Assembly: GCF_013044515.1 (NCBI RefSeq)
Contig: NZ_JABEPR010000008.1
Span: forward strand, 45,240-109,239
Reading direction: 5' to 3'
DNA from: Sphingomonas sp. ID1715
Lineage (GTDB): Bacteria > Pseudomonadota > Alphaproteobacteria > Sphingomonadales > Sphingomonadaceae
DNA length: 64,000 nt
Shown here: positions 46,125 to 55,084 of the stretch, piece after piece
Position numbering within the stretch: position 1 is the first letter of the stretch
Layout: each line of letters begins with the position of its first letter
Position numbers and translations under genes: made by a program
Notes under the pieces: generated by a model
Told to the model about the DNA's origin: nothing
The model's input: the letters and a program-made list of their open reading frames with translations, nothing else
Databases searched by the model: none

Positions 46125-47446
46125 TCTCCGAGCCGTTCGATCCCGCCGACGCGGCCACCTGGATCGCCCGCGGCCGGAGGCCCGACCATGCGGCAATCCT
46201 CGCCGACGCCTGGCAACGATTCCCGGATCTCCCGAACGAGGCAGACCGAGAAGCGAGGGTCGCGCGGATGCGTGACCGGGCACTCGCGCTGCGCCCAGTC
46301 ATGGAAGCGATGTCAAGAGCCAACGACGAGGAGCGGCAGGCGCGCAACTTCGGCTTCACCGAGGGCAAGGTCGGCCGCGGCGAAGGTGACGCCCGCGACG
46401 ACGCCATCCTGCGCGGCCGCACGCTTCACGGCTATGACTGGGACCGGGCCGTGCGCTACGCCTCGGGCTGGTACGCAGCCCATGCCGGATGGGAACCGGA
46501 AGCCCGGCGGGCCGGCTCCCCGTCGCCTGCCTCGCTCGCCTACGACCAGGGCTTCGCCGACGGTGGCGGCGATCGTGACGACCTATTCGATACCGCGCGC
46601 CGCGCATTCGAAGCGGCACCATCGCCGGATGCGCGGCCGGCGGTGCAACGCGCTCGTCCCCTTCCAAGCACATGGCCCAAGCCGACCGACGAACCGCTGC
46701 CCGCCCGGTGGACGCGACGGCTCCTCATTCTCGGCGCGCCCGAGGCAGGATTGTTCGGTGAGAGAGCCAGCCCGCCATCGGATGCCGCCCTGCTTTTGCC
46801 GGCCTTGCGGGCCGCCGCCGGCCCGGATGAACTCACCGTCATCCTGGTCTCCGGCGCCGGCTTCCATAGGCTTGGCGAGGACATGACGGCGATCATCCCG
46901 TTGCACGGCGACGCCCTGCCAGCCGATCGGCGCGTTGGCGATCGGCTTCGCAGCCTCCTCGCGGGCCGCGATTTCGACGACATCCTCGTTGCCGCCCAGG
47001 GCGACTATCTGAGGCTCCTCGACCTTCACGCGCCGGCGCTGCCGCTCTGCCGGACCATGGAGCGCACCCGCAACACCGTCCTCCAGCAGCGCACGCATTT
47101 CCGCATCTGGCTCGAACGCGGGCTCATGGCCGGCGAAAGCCTCGGCGCCGGTCACATACGCTGGGGCAAGGCGGTGAAGGGCCTTACCGGCAAGCTCGGC
47201 GAGTTCACGGCTCGTTATGCCGGAAAGCAGCCCGGCCGCGGCCACCGCATCATCGTTGAGACGCCGGAAGGGCGGCTTGCCACGGGCTATGTGTCGGCCC
47301 GCGGCGAACCGCTGTCGCCTGAAACCATCATCGGCAACCGCGCTCATCTGCGCAAGACGATGGCCGCCCGCCTGCGCGCCTTCGGCGGGGCAACGCGGCT
47401 CACCGCCACTCCCGTGCCCGACCTCCTCGACCTTGCCGCTGCCTGA
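46121..47446 (+). CDS. Hypothetical plasmid protein
   Basis: A 441-residue protein coupled to the previous gene by ATGA. The N-terminal third is Arg/Ala-rich and helical; the middle has a Rossmann-like stretch (RRLLILGAPEAGLFGERASP, DELTVILVSGAGFHRLGEDM) and the C terminus is basic (HIRWGKAVKGLTGKLGEFTA). No motif of known catalytic families is certain. Part of the unknown trio. Confidence 0.65.
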   Translation: MISEPFDPADAATWIARGRRPDHAAILADAWQRFPDLPNEADREARVARMRDRALALRPVMEAMSRANDEERQARNFGFTEGKVGRGEGDARDDAILRGRTLHGYDWDRAVRYASGWYAAHAGWEPEARRAGSPSPASLAYDQGFADGGGDRDDLFDTARRAFEAAPSPDARPAVQRARPLPSTWPKPTDEPLPARWTRRLLILGAPEAGLFGERASPPSDAALLLPALRAAAGPDELTVILVSGAGFHRLGEDMTAIIPLHGDALPADRRVGDRLRSLLAGRDFDDILVAAQGDYLRLLDLHAPALPLCRTMERTRNTVLQQRTHFRIWLERGLMAGESLGAGHIRWGKAVKGLTGKLGEFTARYAGKQPGRGHRIIVETPEGRLATGYVSARGEPLSPETIIGNRAHLRKTMAARLRAFGGATRLTATPVPDLLDLAAA

Positions 47447-47541
47447 TCCGGCGCGCGTGCAAGGGGAGGGGGTATCGGGGAGATGTGCCGGCCGATCGAG
47501 ACGCCGGCGCTCCAGCTTCCTCCACCGATCGGAACCCCTGC

Positions 47542-48075
47542 ATGTCTGAACTCTCCGTCTTCTCGGGCCTTCCCGCCACCGCCAATGCCGATCTCGTCCG
47601 GCAGATCGACCAGCTCACCGTCGCGCTCGGCGAGAGCGAATATCATGCAGCCACGATCCTCGCCTTCGATCCCGACGCCCATATCGCGGCAGGCCAGCTC
47701 GCCGGGCATGACGAGCCATATGACCGGCGTCTCGCGGGCGATGCGATGAGCCTCCGCTCATGGGCGATGCTCGCGCGGGCCTGCTGCGCGGACGGTGACC
47801 GTCTCGATGACGCGGCCTGCCTGGCGCGCTTCCTCGCCGCGCGGACGACCCCTGCTGAACCTGTCCTCGAGCATCGGATCGGGTCGCGGGTCCGCATCCG
47901 GCCGCGAACGTGCGTTGGCGGGGACCGCTATGCCGGCCGCGAGGGCGTGATCGTGAAGACTCATTTCGCCGGCTTCTACGTGAAGCTAGACATGTCGCGG
48001 CGCGAGCGAAGCCAGAAGACGGAGCTCGTCGAAACCGCCTATCTGGAGGTTCTGGCGCCGCCGCTCGCCGCGTGA
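47542..48075 (+). CDS. Hypothetical plasmid protein with KOW-like segment
   Basis: A 177-residue protein from ATG 47542. The C-terminal part (GSRVRIRPRTCVGGDRYAGR, then EGVIVKTHFAGFYVKLD) has the glycine and beta pattern of KOW/SH3-like barrels that bind RNA or ribosomes; this is a weak similarity seen by eye. A G-rich leader like those of the other plasmid genes lies upstream (AGGGG 47467-47471 with CCCCT 47535-47539), though spaced wider. Confidence 0.62.
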   Translation: MSELSVFSGLPATANADLVRQIDQLTVALGESEYHAATILAFDPDAHIAAGQLAGHDEPYDRRLAGDAMSLRSWAMLARACCADGDRLDDAACLARFLAARTTPAEPVLEHRIGSRVRIRPRTCVGGDRYAGREGVIVKTHFAGFYVKLDMSRRERSQKTELVETAYLEVLAPPLAA

Positions 48076-48103
48076 ATCCCCTCCAACCGATATAGAGGTT
48101 TTC

Positions 48104-48538
48104 ATGACCGATGCTTCGGACTTCTATGCCGTGATCGAGCGCAACATCGCGCGCAGCGGCCAGCATATGTTCCTGGTCTTCGCCGATGGCGAGACACCCG
48201 CCTTTGCCTACAGCATCGGCAACGCCTTGCACGGCCTGCCGGAACTCCTGCTCGTCGGCAATTTCTCACCCCGGGTCGCGGGCTCGATCATCAACGACCT
48301 CGGCCGGAAAATGCGCGAGGCGCGCAGGCCGCTCGAAGGCGACATCGATGTCGGCGGCCAGTTCCCAGTTCGGGTCCGCCGCGCCTCCGCCAAGGCCCAC
48401 CAGTGCTTCACACTCCAGGCAGGACGCTATCTCCGCCACGAGGAGTATGACGTCCTGCAGGTACTGCTGTGCGATGCGGCCGGGATCTATCCCGGCGAAC
48501 CGGGCTGCGAGCCGGCCTACGACGTGCCGCTGGCCTGA
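48104..48538 (+). CDS. DUF4262-like protein
   Basis: A 144-residue protein. The pattern FAYSIGNALHGLPELLLVGN and the later HEEYDVLQVLLCDAAGIYPG match DUF4262, a small family of unknown function common on plasmids and phages. ATG 48104 is the only good start. Confidence 0.75.
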   Translation: MTDASDFYAVIERNIARSGQHMFLVFADGETPAFAYSIGNALHGLPELLLVGNFSPRVAGSIINDLGRKMREARRPLEGDIDVGGQFPVRVRRASAKAHQCFTLQAGRYLRHEEYDVLQVLLCDAAGIYPGEPGCEPAYDVPLA

Positions 48539-48617
48539 CGCTGCCGCAGCATTTCCCCAAACGTTCGGCCGAGGACCTTCGGGAATCCGTCGATGCAACC
48601 GCGAAGGAGCTTCGCCC

Positions 48618-48944
48618 ATGAACCCCGCCCTCGCCAACGAACTGGCCGCCCGCGCCGCCGATGGCTGGCATCCCGTCACGCTCAACGAAATCAAAAGGCA
48701 GTTGCGCGGTCTCGGTTATGCGCTCGACCGCTCCCTGGACTGCCGCTCTACGGCCCAGATCATGACGGGTCCGCGTGCTGGCAAGACCTATCCCACGCTC
48801 TCGACCGGCATCAAGGAAGCCGACACCGGCCGCAGCGCGTTCCACGTCGAGGCCCGGCGCGACGCCAGGTTTCGGGCCATGCAGAACCTTCGCTTCGAGG
48901 TCGGCCTTTATGCCGTCCTGGGCGGAGCGATCATGGATCTCTGA
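48618..48944 (+). CDS. Hypothetical plasmid protein
   Basis: A 108-residue protein with AAGGAG 9 nt before ATG 48618. Sequence NELAARAADGWHPVTLNEIK and TGPRAGKTYPTLSTGIKEAD suggest a compact alpha/beta fold. No family recognised. Lies in the run of small unknown backbone genes. Confidence 0.65.
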   Translation: MNPALANELAARAADGWHPVTLNEIKRQLRGLGYALDRSLDCRSTAQIMTGPRAGKTYPTLSTGIKEADTGRSAFHVEARRDARFRAMQNLRFEVGLYAVLGGAIMDL

Positions 48945-49039
48945 TCGCGCGGCGCCACTCTAAAATTGCCGGGACGACGTTCGCCGAGCGCTTCGGCCCC
49001 ATTCTGTCCAACATCCCCAACGCCAGACCCAGGAGACCG

Positions 49040-49348
49040 ATGATGTCGGAGCCCACCCATTTCGTTCACGTCTATGCGACCGTTCGCGTCAAGATGGCGG
49101 TCACGGCCACGAACCATGAAGACGCCATGCGCGCCGCCGACGAGGCGCTGTTCGCCAGGGGGTTCGGCGTGCGCCTGGTCCCGACCGCCGAAGGCGCGCT
49201 CGACGCCGATTATGCCGAGGAAGTGACCGGCTATCTCGTCGATGAGGCTGGCGACACCGAATATCTCCGCAGCGCGAACTACGGTCCGGACTATGCGCCC
49301 GACTGGGGTATGAGGCCGCGGGACAAGCCGGAGCGTCCGGCTGATTGA
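49040..49348 (+). CDS. Hypothetical plasmid protein
   Basis: A 102-residue acidic protein. AGGAG lies before two adjacent ATG codons (49040, 49043). Its first half VHVYATVRVKMAVTATNHED looks like a small beta-alpha-beta unit, followed by a Tyr/Asp-rich tail (DTEYLRSANYGPDYAPDW). Function unknown. Confidence 0.62.
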   Translation: MMSEPTHFVHVYATVRVKMAVTATNHEDAMRAADEALFARGFGVRLVPTAEGALDADYAEEVTGYLVDEAGDTEYLRSANYGPDYAPDWGMRPRDKPERPAD

Positions 49349-49447
49349 TGAAGCCGCGACAATGACTTGAACGCCTGCAGCCACATGCGCAGGTTGCGGT
49401 CCAGCCGGCGACGGACGACGAGACAGAACAGGAAGGGTGATTGCCAC

Positions 49448-50266
49448 ATGGAGAATGACGAGAAGCCCCGCGGCCTCAATCGGCGGATCGCCCTCCTGAT
49501 CGACGCCGACAATGTGTCCCATGCGAAGATCGCGGTGATGCTCGCGGAGCTATCCAAATATGGCACCGCGAATATTCGCCGCGCCTATGGCGATTGGGCC
49601 AAGCCCGCGCTCAAGGGATGGACCGACAAGCTCCATGACTTCGCGATTCGGCCGATCCAGCAATTCAGCTATTCCACCGGCAAGAATGCGACCGACATCG
49701 CGCTCGTCATCGACGCGATGGAACTGCTCTACACGCAGAAGCCCGACGCCTTCTGCATCGCATCGAGCGATGGCGATTTCACCCCGCTGGTCATGCAGCT
49801 GAAGGCCAATGGTCATGAAGTCTACGGATTCGGTGAGCGCAAGACCCCCGCGCCCTTCGTCAACGCCTGCACCACCTTCCTCTATCTCGACAGCCTCGAG
49901 GATCCGAGCCAGCCAGCGTCTCAGAGCGAGGCTCCCGAAGCACCCGCCGCGCCCAAGGCCAAGGCGAAGTCCAAGCCTTCAGCGGGCAAGGCCACCGAAA
50001 AGACCCTGGCACAGAACACCAAGCTCGTGACGATCCTGCGCGGTGCCGTCGAGGCATCCGCGCGCGAGGACGGCTGGGCGCTCATGTCGGCGGCGGGCAG
50101 CGCGGCGAAGCGGCAGGCGCCCATCGATCCCCGCAACTACGGCGTGAAGAACTTTACCGCGCTCTTCACGGGAACGGGCCTTTTCGAGATCCTCAAGGGC
50201 GAGAACGGCCAGAGCTATGTCGCCGACAAGCGCAACAAGGATCGAGCACCGCGGCCGGGCGGCTGA
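49448..50266 (+). CDS. NYN-domain ribonuclease with LOTUS/OST-HTH domain
   Basis: A 272-residue protein. The N-terminal NYN (PIN-like, LabA-type) domain has IALLIDADNVSHAKI (Asp19, Asp21), IALVIDAMELLYTQKPDAF and CIASSDGDFTPLVMQLK, which supply the acidic metal-binding residues. A Pro/Ala/Lys linker leads to an OST-HTH/LOTUS module (about 195-260; LVTILRGAVEASAREDGW, YGVKNFTALFTGTGLFEIL) that binds RNA. ATG 49448 is taken because the upstream extension lacks coding sense. It precedes the HerA-like/SANT-like pair by 105 bp. Confidence 0.87.
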   Translation: MENDEKPRGLNRRIALLIDADNVSHAKIAVMLAELSKYGTANIRRAYGDWAKPALKGWTDKLHDFAIRPIQQFSYSTGKNATDIALVIDAMELLYTQKPDAFCIASSDGDFTPLVMQLKANGHEVYGFGERKTPAPFVNACTTFLYLDSLEDPSQPASQSEAPEAPAAPKAKAKSKPSAGKATEKTLAQNTKLVTILRGAVEASAREDGWALMSAAGSAAKRQAPIDPRNYGVKNFTALFTGTGLFEILKGENGQSYVADKRNKDRAPRPGG

Positions 50267-50315
50267 CCTCCCCCGGGGGCGCCGCAATAGCGCGGCCAGG
50301 CGCCCGATGCGCAAA

Positions 50316-50371
50316 GGGAAGAGGGATCGAGTGGGCGATGGCCAGACAGGCCAGGCCCAGGAGATCCCATC
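50316..50371 (+). promoter_or_regulatory. G-rich structured leader, copy D (before HerA-like gene)
   Basis: GGGAAGAGGGATC begins at 50316. GGGATC (50323-50328) is perfectly complementary to GATCCC (50363-50368), three bases before ATG 50372. The inner stem is TGGGC (50332-50336) with GCCCA (50355-50359), and GGCC (50340-50343) with GGCC (50349-50352). AGGAG (50359-50363) is the ribosome site. Confidence 0.6.
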
Positions 50372-51583
50372 ATGGCTACAGTCCTATCGATCGACCCATC
50401 CGCCGACCAATGGTCCGTGCCGATCGGCAAGCACAGCCGCGGCGCGCTCATGCTCAACCTCGAGCGCCTGCTCGCCGGCCGGCTGCTCATCCAGGGCAGC
50501 AGCGGCGCCGGCAAGAGCCGGACCCTGCGCAAGATCATCGAGGAGGCGTTCGACTTCACGACCGTCGTGCTGGTTGATCCCGAAGGCGAATTCGGCAATC
50601 TCGCAGCCCATATCGGCGCGACCTCGCTCAAAGGCTGCGAACTCACCTCGGACGGCCTGACGGCAGCGGCCGCGCGCGCCCGCCAGCACCGGCTCTCGCT
50701 CCATGTCGATCTCACCGACCTTGATCCCGACCAGCGCATCATCAAGGCGGCGGCCCTGTTCGCCGGCCTGATCGGCGCGCCGCGCGAGCATTGGAGCCAC
50801 ACCGTCCTCGTCTGCATCGACGAGGGCCATCTGCTCGCGCCGCATCATGCGGGATCGGCCCGCGACGCGGAGACCCGCCGCCTCGGCGTCGCCACGCTCA
50901 CCGACCTCTGCGCCCGTGGCCGCAAGCGCGGCATCGCACCGGTTATCGCCACCCAGCGCCTCGCCAAGCTCTCCTCCTCGGTGATCTCCGAGCTGCAGAA
51001 CTTCCTCGTCGGCCTCAACGTCTTCGACCGCGACATTGCGCGCGCCGCCGATCTGCTCGGTTTCTCGGCGAAGGAGGCCGACCGCCTGCGCAAGCTCGCT
51101 CCCGGCGAATTCTTCGCCATGGGGCCGGCGATGTCGCCGCTCCCCGTTCTCGCCCATATGGAAGAGACGATCACCGAGCATCTCGGCGCGACGCCCAAGC
51201 TGACCGCGGCCGCTGCGATCGACAGCGACGAGGCCGAGAAGTTGCTCGATCTTTCCGCGCTGCGCGAGGTGTCGAACGGCTCGCGCGATACGGCGCTGAC
51301 CCTCAAGGGCACGCGCGCGCTGGACGCCTTCCTGCTCGATCCGTCGGCGCCGCACGCGGCCTCGATCATCGGCGCGCTCAGGCGCATCGCCCCCAACGCG
51401 ACCACGGCAAACGACCTCGCCGGCCACCTCGGCTGCCCACGCGATGCCGTCGACAATGCGCTCGACATGCTGGCGGCCATTGCAGCGGTCGACACCATGC
51501 CGCGAGGGGAGGACCGGATCGCCCGTCTGCATGCCCGGCTCAGGGCCAAGATCAGCGACATTCCCGTGGTGGCACTGGCATGA
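50372..51583 (+). CDS. HerA/DUF87-type ATPase
   Basis: A 403-residue P-loop ATPase of the FtsK/HerA superfamily. Walker A is QGSSGAGKSRTLRKI (about 41-55), followed by VVLVDPEGEFGNLA; Walker B is TVLVCIDEGHLLAP; sensor-type motif ATLTDLCARGRKRGIAPVIATQ comes next. The C-terminal third contains a probable winged helix (TANDLAGHLGCPRDAVDNAL). HerA proteins translocate DNA and often work with nucleases in defence or plasmid transfer. Its stop overlaps the next start (ATGA), coupling it to the SANT-like protein. Confidence 0.85.
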   Translation: MATVLSIDPSADQWSVPIGKHSRGALMLNLERLLAGRLLIQGSSGAGKSRTLRKIIEEAFDFTTVVLVDPEGEFGNLAAHIGATSLKGCELTSDGLTAAAARARQHRLSLHVDLTDLDPDQRIIKAAALFAGLIGAPREHWSHTVLVCIDEGHLLAPHHAGSARDAETRRLGVATLTDLCARGRKRGIAPVIATQRLAKLSSSVISELQNFLVGLNVFDRDIARAADLLGFSAKEADRLRKLAPGEFFAMGPAMSPLPVLAHMEETITEHLGATPKLTAAAAIDSDEAEKLLDLSALREVSNGSRDTALTLKGTRALDAFLLDPSAPHAASIIGALRRIAPNATTANDLAGHLGCPRDAVDNALDMLAAIAAVDTMPRGEDRIARLHARLRAKISDIPVVALA

Positions 51584-52791
51584 CCCCGCTCGACCTGGAC
51601 GCCAACGTCGTCGAGCTCGCGCCTGCGCCAGGCCCTTTCCCCCAGCCACCGCCGCTGCGCGAAATGGCCTATCGCGCGGACGCCTGGACGCCGGCCGAGA
51701 GTGAAAGGCTCCGAGCTCTCTTTCTCGAAGACATCTCGATTGGCGATATGGCGCTCACGCTCGGCAGGGGCAGGGGGGCGATATCCGAGCGGATCGCGCT
51801 GCTGGGGCTTCGTCGCAACTCGACGCGGTCGTGGACCGAATTCGACGATGCAGAGCTCACTCGCCGCTATGGCACCGAGCCGACCGCCACCATCGCCTCG
51901 GATCTCGCTCGCTCCTGCTCAGCGGTCTATGCCCGGGCCCGGCTTCTCGACCTGACCGAAGGCAATCCTCCCGAATGGACACCCTGGGAAGATGCCCAGC
52001 TCACCGAGGGGTATCGCCGCGGCGTTCCTCTCGCCCAGATCGCGACGCTGATCGGCCGGCCTTTCGGCGGGTTGTCCAGCCGCGCCGGCTATCTCGGCAT
52101 CGTGCACGCAAACCATCCGCCCGACTGGACTGAGCAGGAGACGGCTCGCGCACTCGAGCTTGCGGAGGCGGGGCACCGCTACACGGCGATCGTCGCGATG
52201 CTTGTCGGGGAGGGCTTTCCGCATAGAACGATCAGAGGCTTCGGCCTTGCCATCCGCAAGCTCGGCTACGGCCGCGGATGGGGCCGGGCCTGGACACCCG
52301 AAGAGGACGCGTTCCTCGGCAAGGCCTATACCGAGGGGACAAGCCTGACCCCGCTGCGGCGCCAGCTCGGCCGCACCGCTGGCTCGCTGCGCCACCGCGC
52401 CGAATATCTCGGGCTGCGCGGCCTCCATGCCAACCGCAACGGATGGCGCATCGGTCCGGACTGGACCGAGGCCGAGGAAGCGCGACTGCGCGCAGACTAT
52501 GGCCGTGTCGCGACCAAGACCCTCGCAGCGAGCATGGGCCGGACCAAGGCATCGATCACCACGCGTGCCAACGTCCTGGGCCTGGTCCACGGCTACATCC
52601 GCCCGTTCAGCGACGATGAGACCCGCGCCCTCGAAATCGCCTTCCGCACCGGGGTTTCGATCGCCGATCTGGCGCTCGCTCTCGACCGGAAGGCCATGTC
52701 GGTCAGCAAATACGCGACCAATCACGGCTACCAGTTCGGGCGGAGGCCCAGACGCGCCGTGACGCTCGAGGGTCTGCTCGCCGCCGCGTGA
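51580..52791 (+). CDS. Seven-repeat Myb/SANT-like DNA-binding protein
   Basis: A 403-residue protein translationally coupled to the HerA-like ATPase. It is built from seven degenerate repeats of about 48-57 residues. Each opens with an aromatic residue (Trp36, Trp85, Trp133, Trp183, Trp238, Trp295, Phe343), mostly as WTxxExxxL, then a helix and a second helix around IAxxLGRs-xxSVxxRAxxLGL. The spacing is like SANT/Myb or GcrA-like HTH repeats, which bind DNA. A tandem array of this length is unusual in bacteria. It may load or direct the ATPase to DNA. Confidence 0.78.
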   Translation: MTPLDLDANVVELAPAPGPFPQPPPLREMAYRADAWTPAESERLRALFLEDISIGDMALTLGRGRGAISERIALLGLRRNSTRSWTEFDDAELTRRYGTEPTATIASDLARSCSAVYARARLLDLTEGNPPEWTPWEDAQLTEGYRRGVPLAQIATLIGRPFGGLSSRAGYLGIVHANHPPDWTEQETARALELAEAGHRYTAIVAMLVGEGFPHRTIRGFGLAIRKLGYGRGWGRAWTPEEDAFLGKAYTEGTSLTPLRRQLGRTAGSLRHRAEYLGLRGLHANRNGWRIGPDWTEAEEARLRADYGRVATKTLAASMGRTKASITTRANVLGLVHGYIRPFSDDETRALEIAFRTGVSIADLALALDRKAMSVSKYATNHGYQFGRRPRRAVTLEGLLAAA

Positions 52792-52879
52792 GCTCTCCGT
52801 CGATGCCGGCGGACCCTCCCACCCTTCAACCAGACACAGCAGGCGCGGTCGCCAGACGGCCGGCGCTCGGGGAACCCTC

Positions 52880-53683
52880 ATGCCGCCCCAGGATCGACAT
52901 ATCAGGAACGTCCTCAAACTCTTCGACGCCCATGGCTATCGCCACGATCGCTACAGCCTCTTCTCCGATTGCATGGAGCTCTGCGCGATCAGCATCTCGA
53001 ACAGCGTCGACAGCCGCTCGCGGACCGATCGGGAGGCGCGCTACCTCGAGATCGTGGGACGATATGACAGGCCGACCGTCGAGATGTTTCCGCAGGTCTT
53101 CGCCGAAATCACCTTGGCGCTGGAAGCCGCGCCGGGCGATGTCTTGGGCAGCATCTTCACCGCGCTCGAGATCCACAACAAGAACAGGGGCCAGTTCTTC
53201 ACGCCCTATCCCGTATGCCAGATGATGGCGGAAATCACGCTCGGCAACGCCGATGACGCGCGGGCGCTGATCGCCGACAAGGGGTTCGTCAGCGCGATGG
53301 AGCCCGCCTGCGGTGCAGGGGCCATGGTCATCGCGCTCGCGCAGGCGATGCTCGCAGCCGACATCAATTACCAGCGCCATCTCCATGTGACCGCGGTCGA
53401 TATCGACAGCCGAGCCGTCCACATGGCCTATATCCAGTTCTCGCTGCTCCATATCCCGGCCCATGTCATGGTCGGCAACTCCCTCAGCAACGAGGTTCGC
53501 GAGCACTGGTTCACTCCGGCCCATATCCTGGGAGGCTGGGGTGCGAAGCTTGCGGCCCAACCTCGCGCAGCCGAGCCGCCGGCACGCTCCCTACCGCAAA
53601 CGACAGTTGCGCGCCCATCTCCTCGCATGCCAGCGCGTGAACCACAGCCCCGCGCGATCGGCGAGCAGTTGACCCTGTTCTGA
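52880..53683 (+). CDS. N6-adenine methyltransferase-like protein lacking NPPY, with clamp-binding tail
   Basis: A 267-residue protein. The N-terminal part has the helical region of type I-like methylases (HNKNRGQFFTPYPVCQMMAE), then SAM-binding motif I (AMEPACGAGAMVIALAQAML) and VTAVDIDSRAVHMAYIQ. The catalytic motif IV (NPPY/F) is not found where expected (GNSLSNEVREHWFTPAHIL). The last residues are GEQLTLF, a good match to the beta sliding clamp-binding consensus QLxLF. It may be a clamp-associated SAM-binding protein without methylation. Plasmid backbone context. Confidence 0.8.
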   Translation: MPPQDRHIRNVLKLFDAHGYRHDRYSLFSDCMELCAISISNSVDSRSRTDREARYLEIVGRYDRPTVEMFPQVFAEITLALEAAPGDVLGSIFTALEIHNKNRGQFFTPYPVCQMMAEITLGNADDARALIADKGFVSAMEPACGAGAMVIALAQAMLAADINYQRHLHVTAVDIDSRAVHMAYIQFSLLHIPAHVMVGNSLSNEVREHWFTPAHILGGWGAKLAAQPRAAEPPARSLPQTTVARPSPRMPAREPQPRAIGEQLTLF

Positions 53684-53742
53684 CTGGGAGGCTGGCCCTC
53701 GCCGCTCGCGACCGGACATCACTGCGCGACAAGGTCTCCGGG

Positions 53743-54249
53743 TCACCAATAGACCTTGTACCATGGGTCTGCACGATCATAGGGCTGCTCGAAGATCGCT
53801 GCCCGGACCTTCTCTGCGATCTCCTTCAGCGTCGCGAACATCCGGTTGATCTCTGACAGGTCGCCGAGCTGCTCTGGACCATATCGCACCACCAGATAGT
53901 CACGCTGGTCGCTGAGCCGGATCAGATGCTCTGCGGTGCGTCGGCGGAGCGACAGCCCTTTTTCGACCGCCAGGCGCGTGCGCTCGGCGAGATCGTGCTG
54001 CAGGCCCCGCACCAGCTTTCGATCGAGCGAATGAAAGAGCAAGAACGCGTTGAGATAGGTCTCGATCGATTGAATGGCGCACAGCCTGGCAGGCGCGGAC
54101 GAGACACCCCGGCCCTTCTCGATCTGCGGCAACAGCCTGTGCGCGGCATCCCAATAGGCGTCGGCCAGGCTCACGACCGTGCCGACCGACGCCTCGGTGC
54201 CGGGATAGGACGGCGGACGTGCATCGGGCTGCCCTGAAGGTGCTGTCAC
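53743..54249 (-). CDS. HEPN-like helical protein (weak)
   Basis: About 168 residues from GTG 54249; the reading frame is open upstream to 54513 but that part overlaps the mucR gene and lacks coding sense. Mostly helical, with SAPARLCAIQSIETYLNAFL, then LFHSLDRKLVRGLQHDLAER and LSDQRDYLVVRYGPEQLGDL, a layout like HEPN proteins, though the RxxxxH motif is not certain. The C terminus is DPWYKVYW. It follows mucR on the minus strand. Confidence 0.55.
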   Translation of the reverse strand: MTAPSGQPDARPPSYPGTEASVGTVVSLADAYWDAAHRLLPQIEKGRGVSSAPARLCAIQSIETYLNAFLLFHSLDRKLVRGLQHDLAERTRLAVEKGLSLRRRTAEHLIRLSDQRDYLVVRYGPEQLGDLSEINRMFATLKEIAEKVRAAIFEQPYDRADPWYKVYW

Positions 54250-54329
54250 GCGCCGCGCCGGCGCACTTTGACCCGACTGTCCCTGTTCCAAACCCGACGT
54301 CTCCGAACCGAAATGCCGCGTTGATGCTG

Positions 54330-54821
54330 CTAGGAAGGCTGCCCTTCGGTTGACTTTGCACGTCCGCGACGAGCCGGGGCGGCTTTGGTGGCCTTTGCCG
54401 GCGCGGCGCTGGCCGCCTTGGGCTTGCGCCCGAGGCCGATGCTCTTCGCGAGCGTGCGGCGCTGCTCGGCATAGTTGGGTGCGACCATCGGATAGTCGGC
54501 CGGAAGATTCCACTTCGAACGATAATCAGCCGGCGTCATCTGATAATGCGTCATGAGATGGCGCTTGAGCATCTTGAGCTTTTTGCCGTCTTCCAGACAG
54601 ACGATATAGTCGGGTTTGATCGAAGCCCGGACCGACACCGCCGGCTCCTGCTTTGTTTCGGCAGCCGGTTCACTTTTGCCGAGATTGCTCAGCGCTCCAT
54701 GAACATTCTGGATCAAGGATGGCAGATCAGCGACCGCCACGCTGTTGTTCGTCACATGTGCCGCGACGATATCGGCGGTCAGGGTAATCAGCGTGCTATC
54801 GTCTTCCGATACTTCGCTCAT
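54330..54821 (-). CDS. mucR: MucR/Ros family transcriptional regulator
   Basis: A 163-residue MucR/Ros-type regulator, typical of alphaproteobacteria, where it silences AT-rich or horizontally acquired genes. The conserved block is [40 protein letters not shown] and [19 protein letters not shown]; the zinc-finger Cys/His set is reduced as in MucR. An Ala/Lys-rich basic C terminus follows. On a plasmid it may control backbone or transfer genes; the target is unknown. Confidence 0.9.
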   Translation of the reverse strand: MSEVSEDDSTLITLTADIVAAHVTNNSVAVADLPSLIQNVHGALSNLGKSEPAAETKQEPAVSVRASIKPDYIVCLEDGKKLKMLKRHLMTHYQMTPADYRSKWNLPADYPMVAPNYAEQRRTLAKSIGLGRKPKAASAAPAKATKAAPARRGRAKSTEGQPS

Positions 54822-55084
54822 GATGATCTTGCCTTCTTTGGTTGAAAGAACCCGGAGGACTATTCGCTACCGGGAACATGACGCCATGTGAAGCTCGCAA
54901 GGCCTCAAAGGAACATAAGCTCACCGGCGCCAATCAGGGGATGTGCGATATCTGATCGTGCCCAATCCCAAACATTCCGTAAACCGATTCATCTCGATCC
55001 CTGTCCAAAGAAGAGGGGAATGGACCGGGGAGACAGGTCGAAGGTCCAAGCGGCGTCGATCCTTCTCCATCCCGAGGCCACGAC

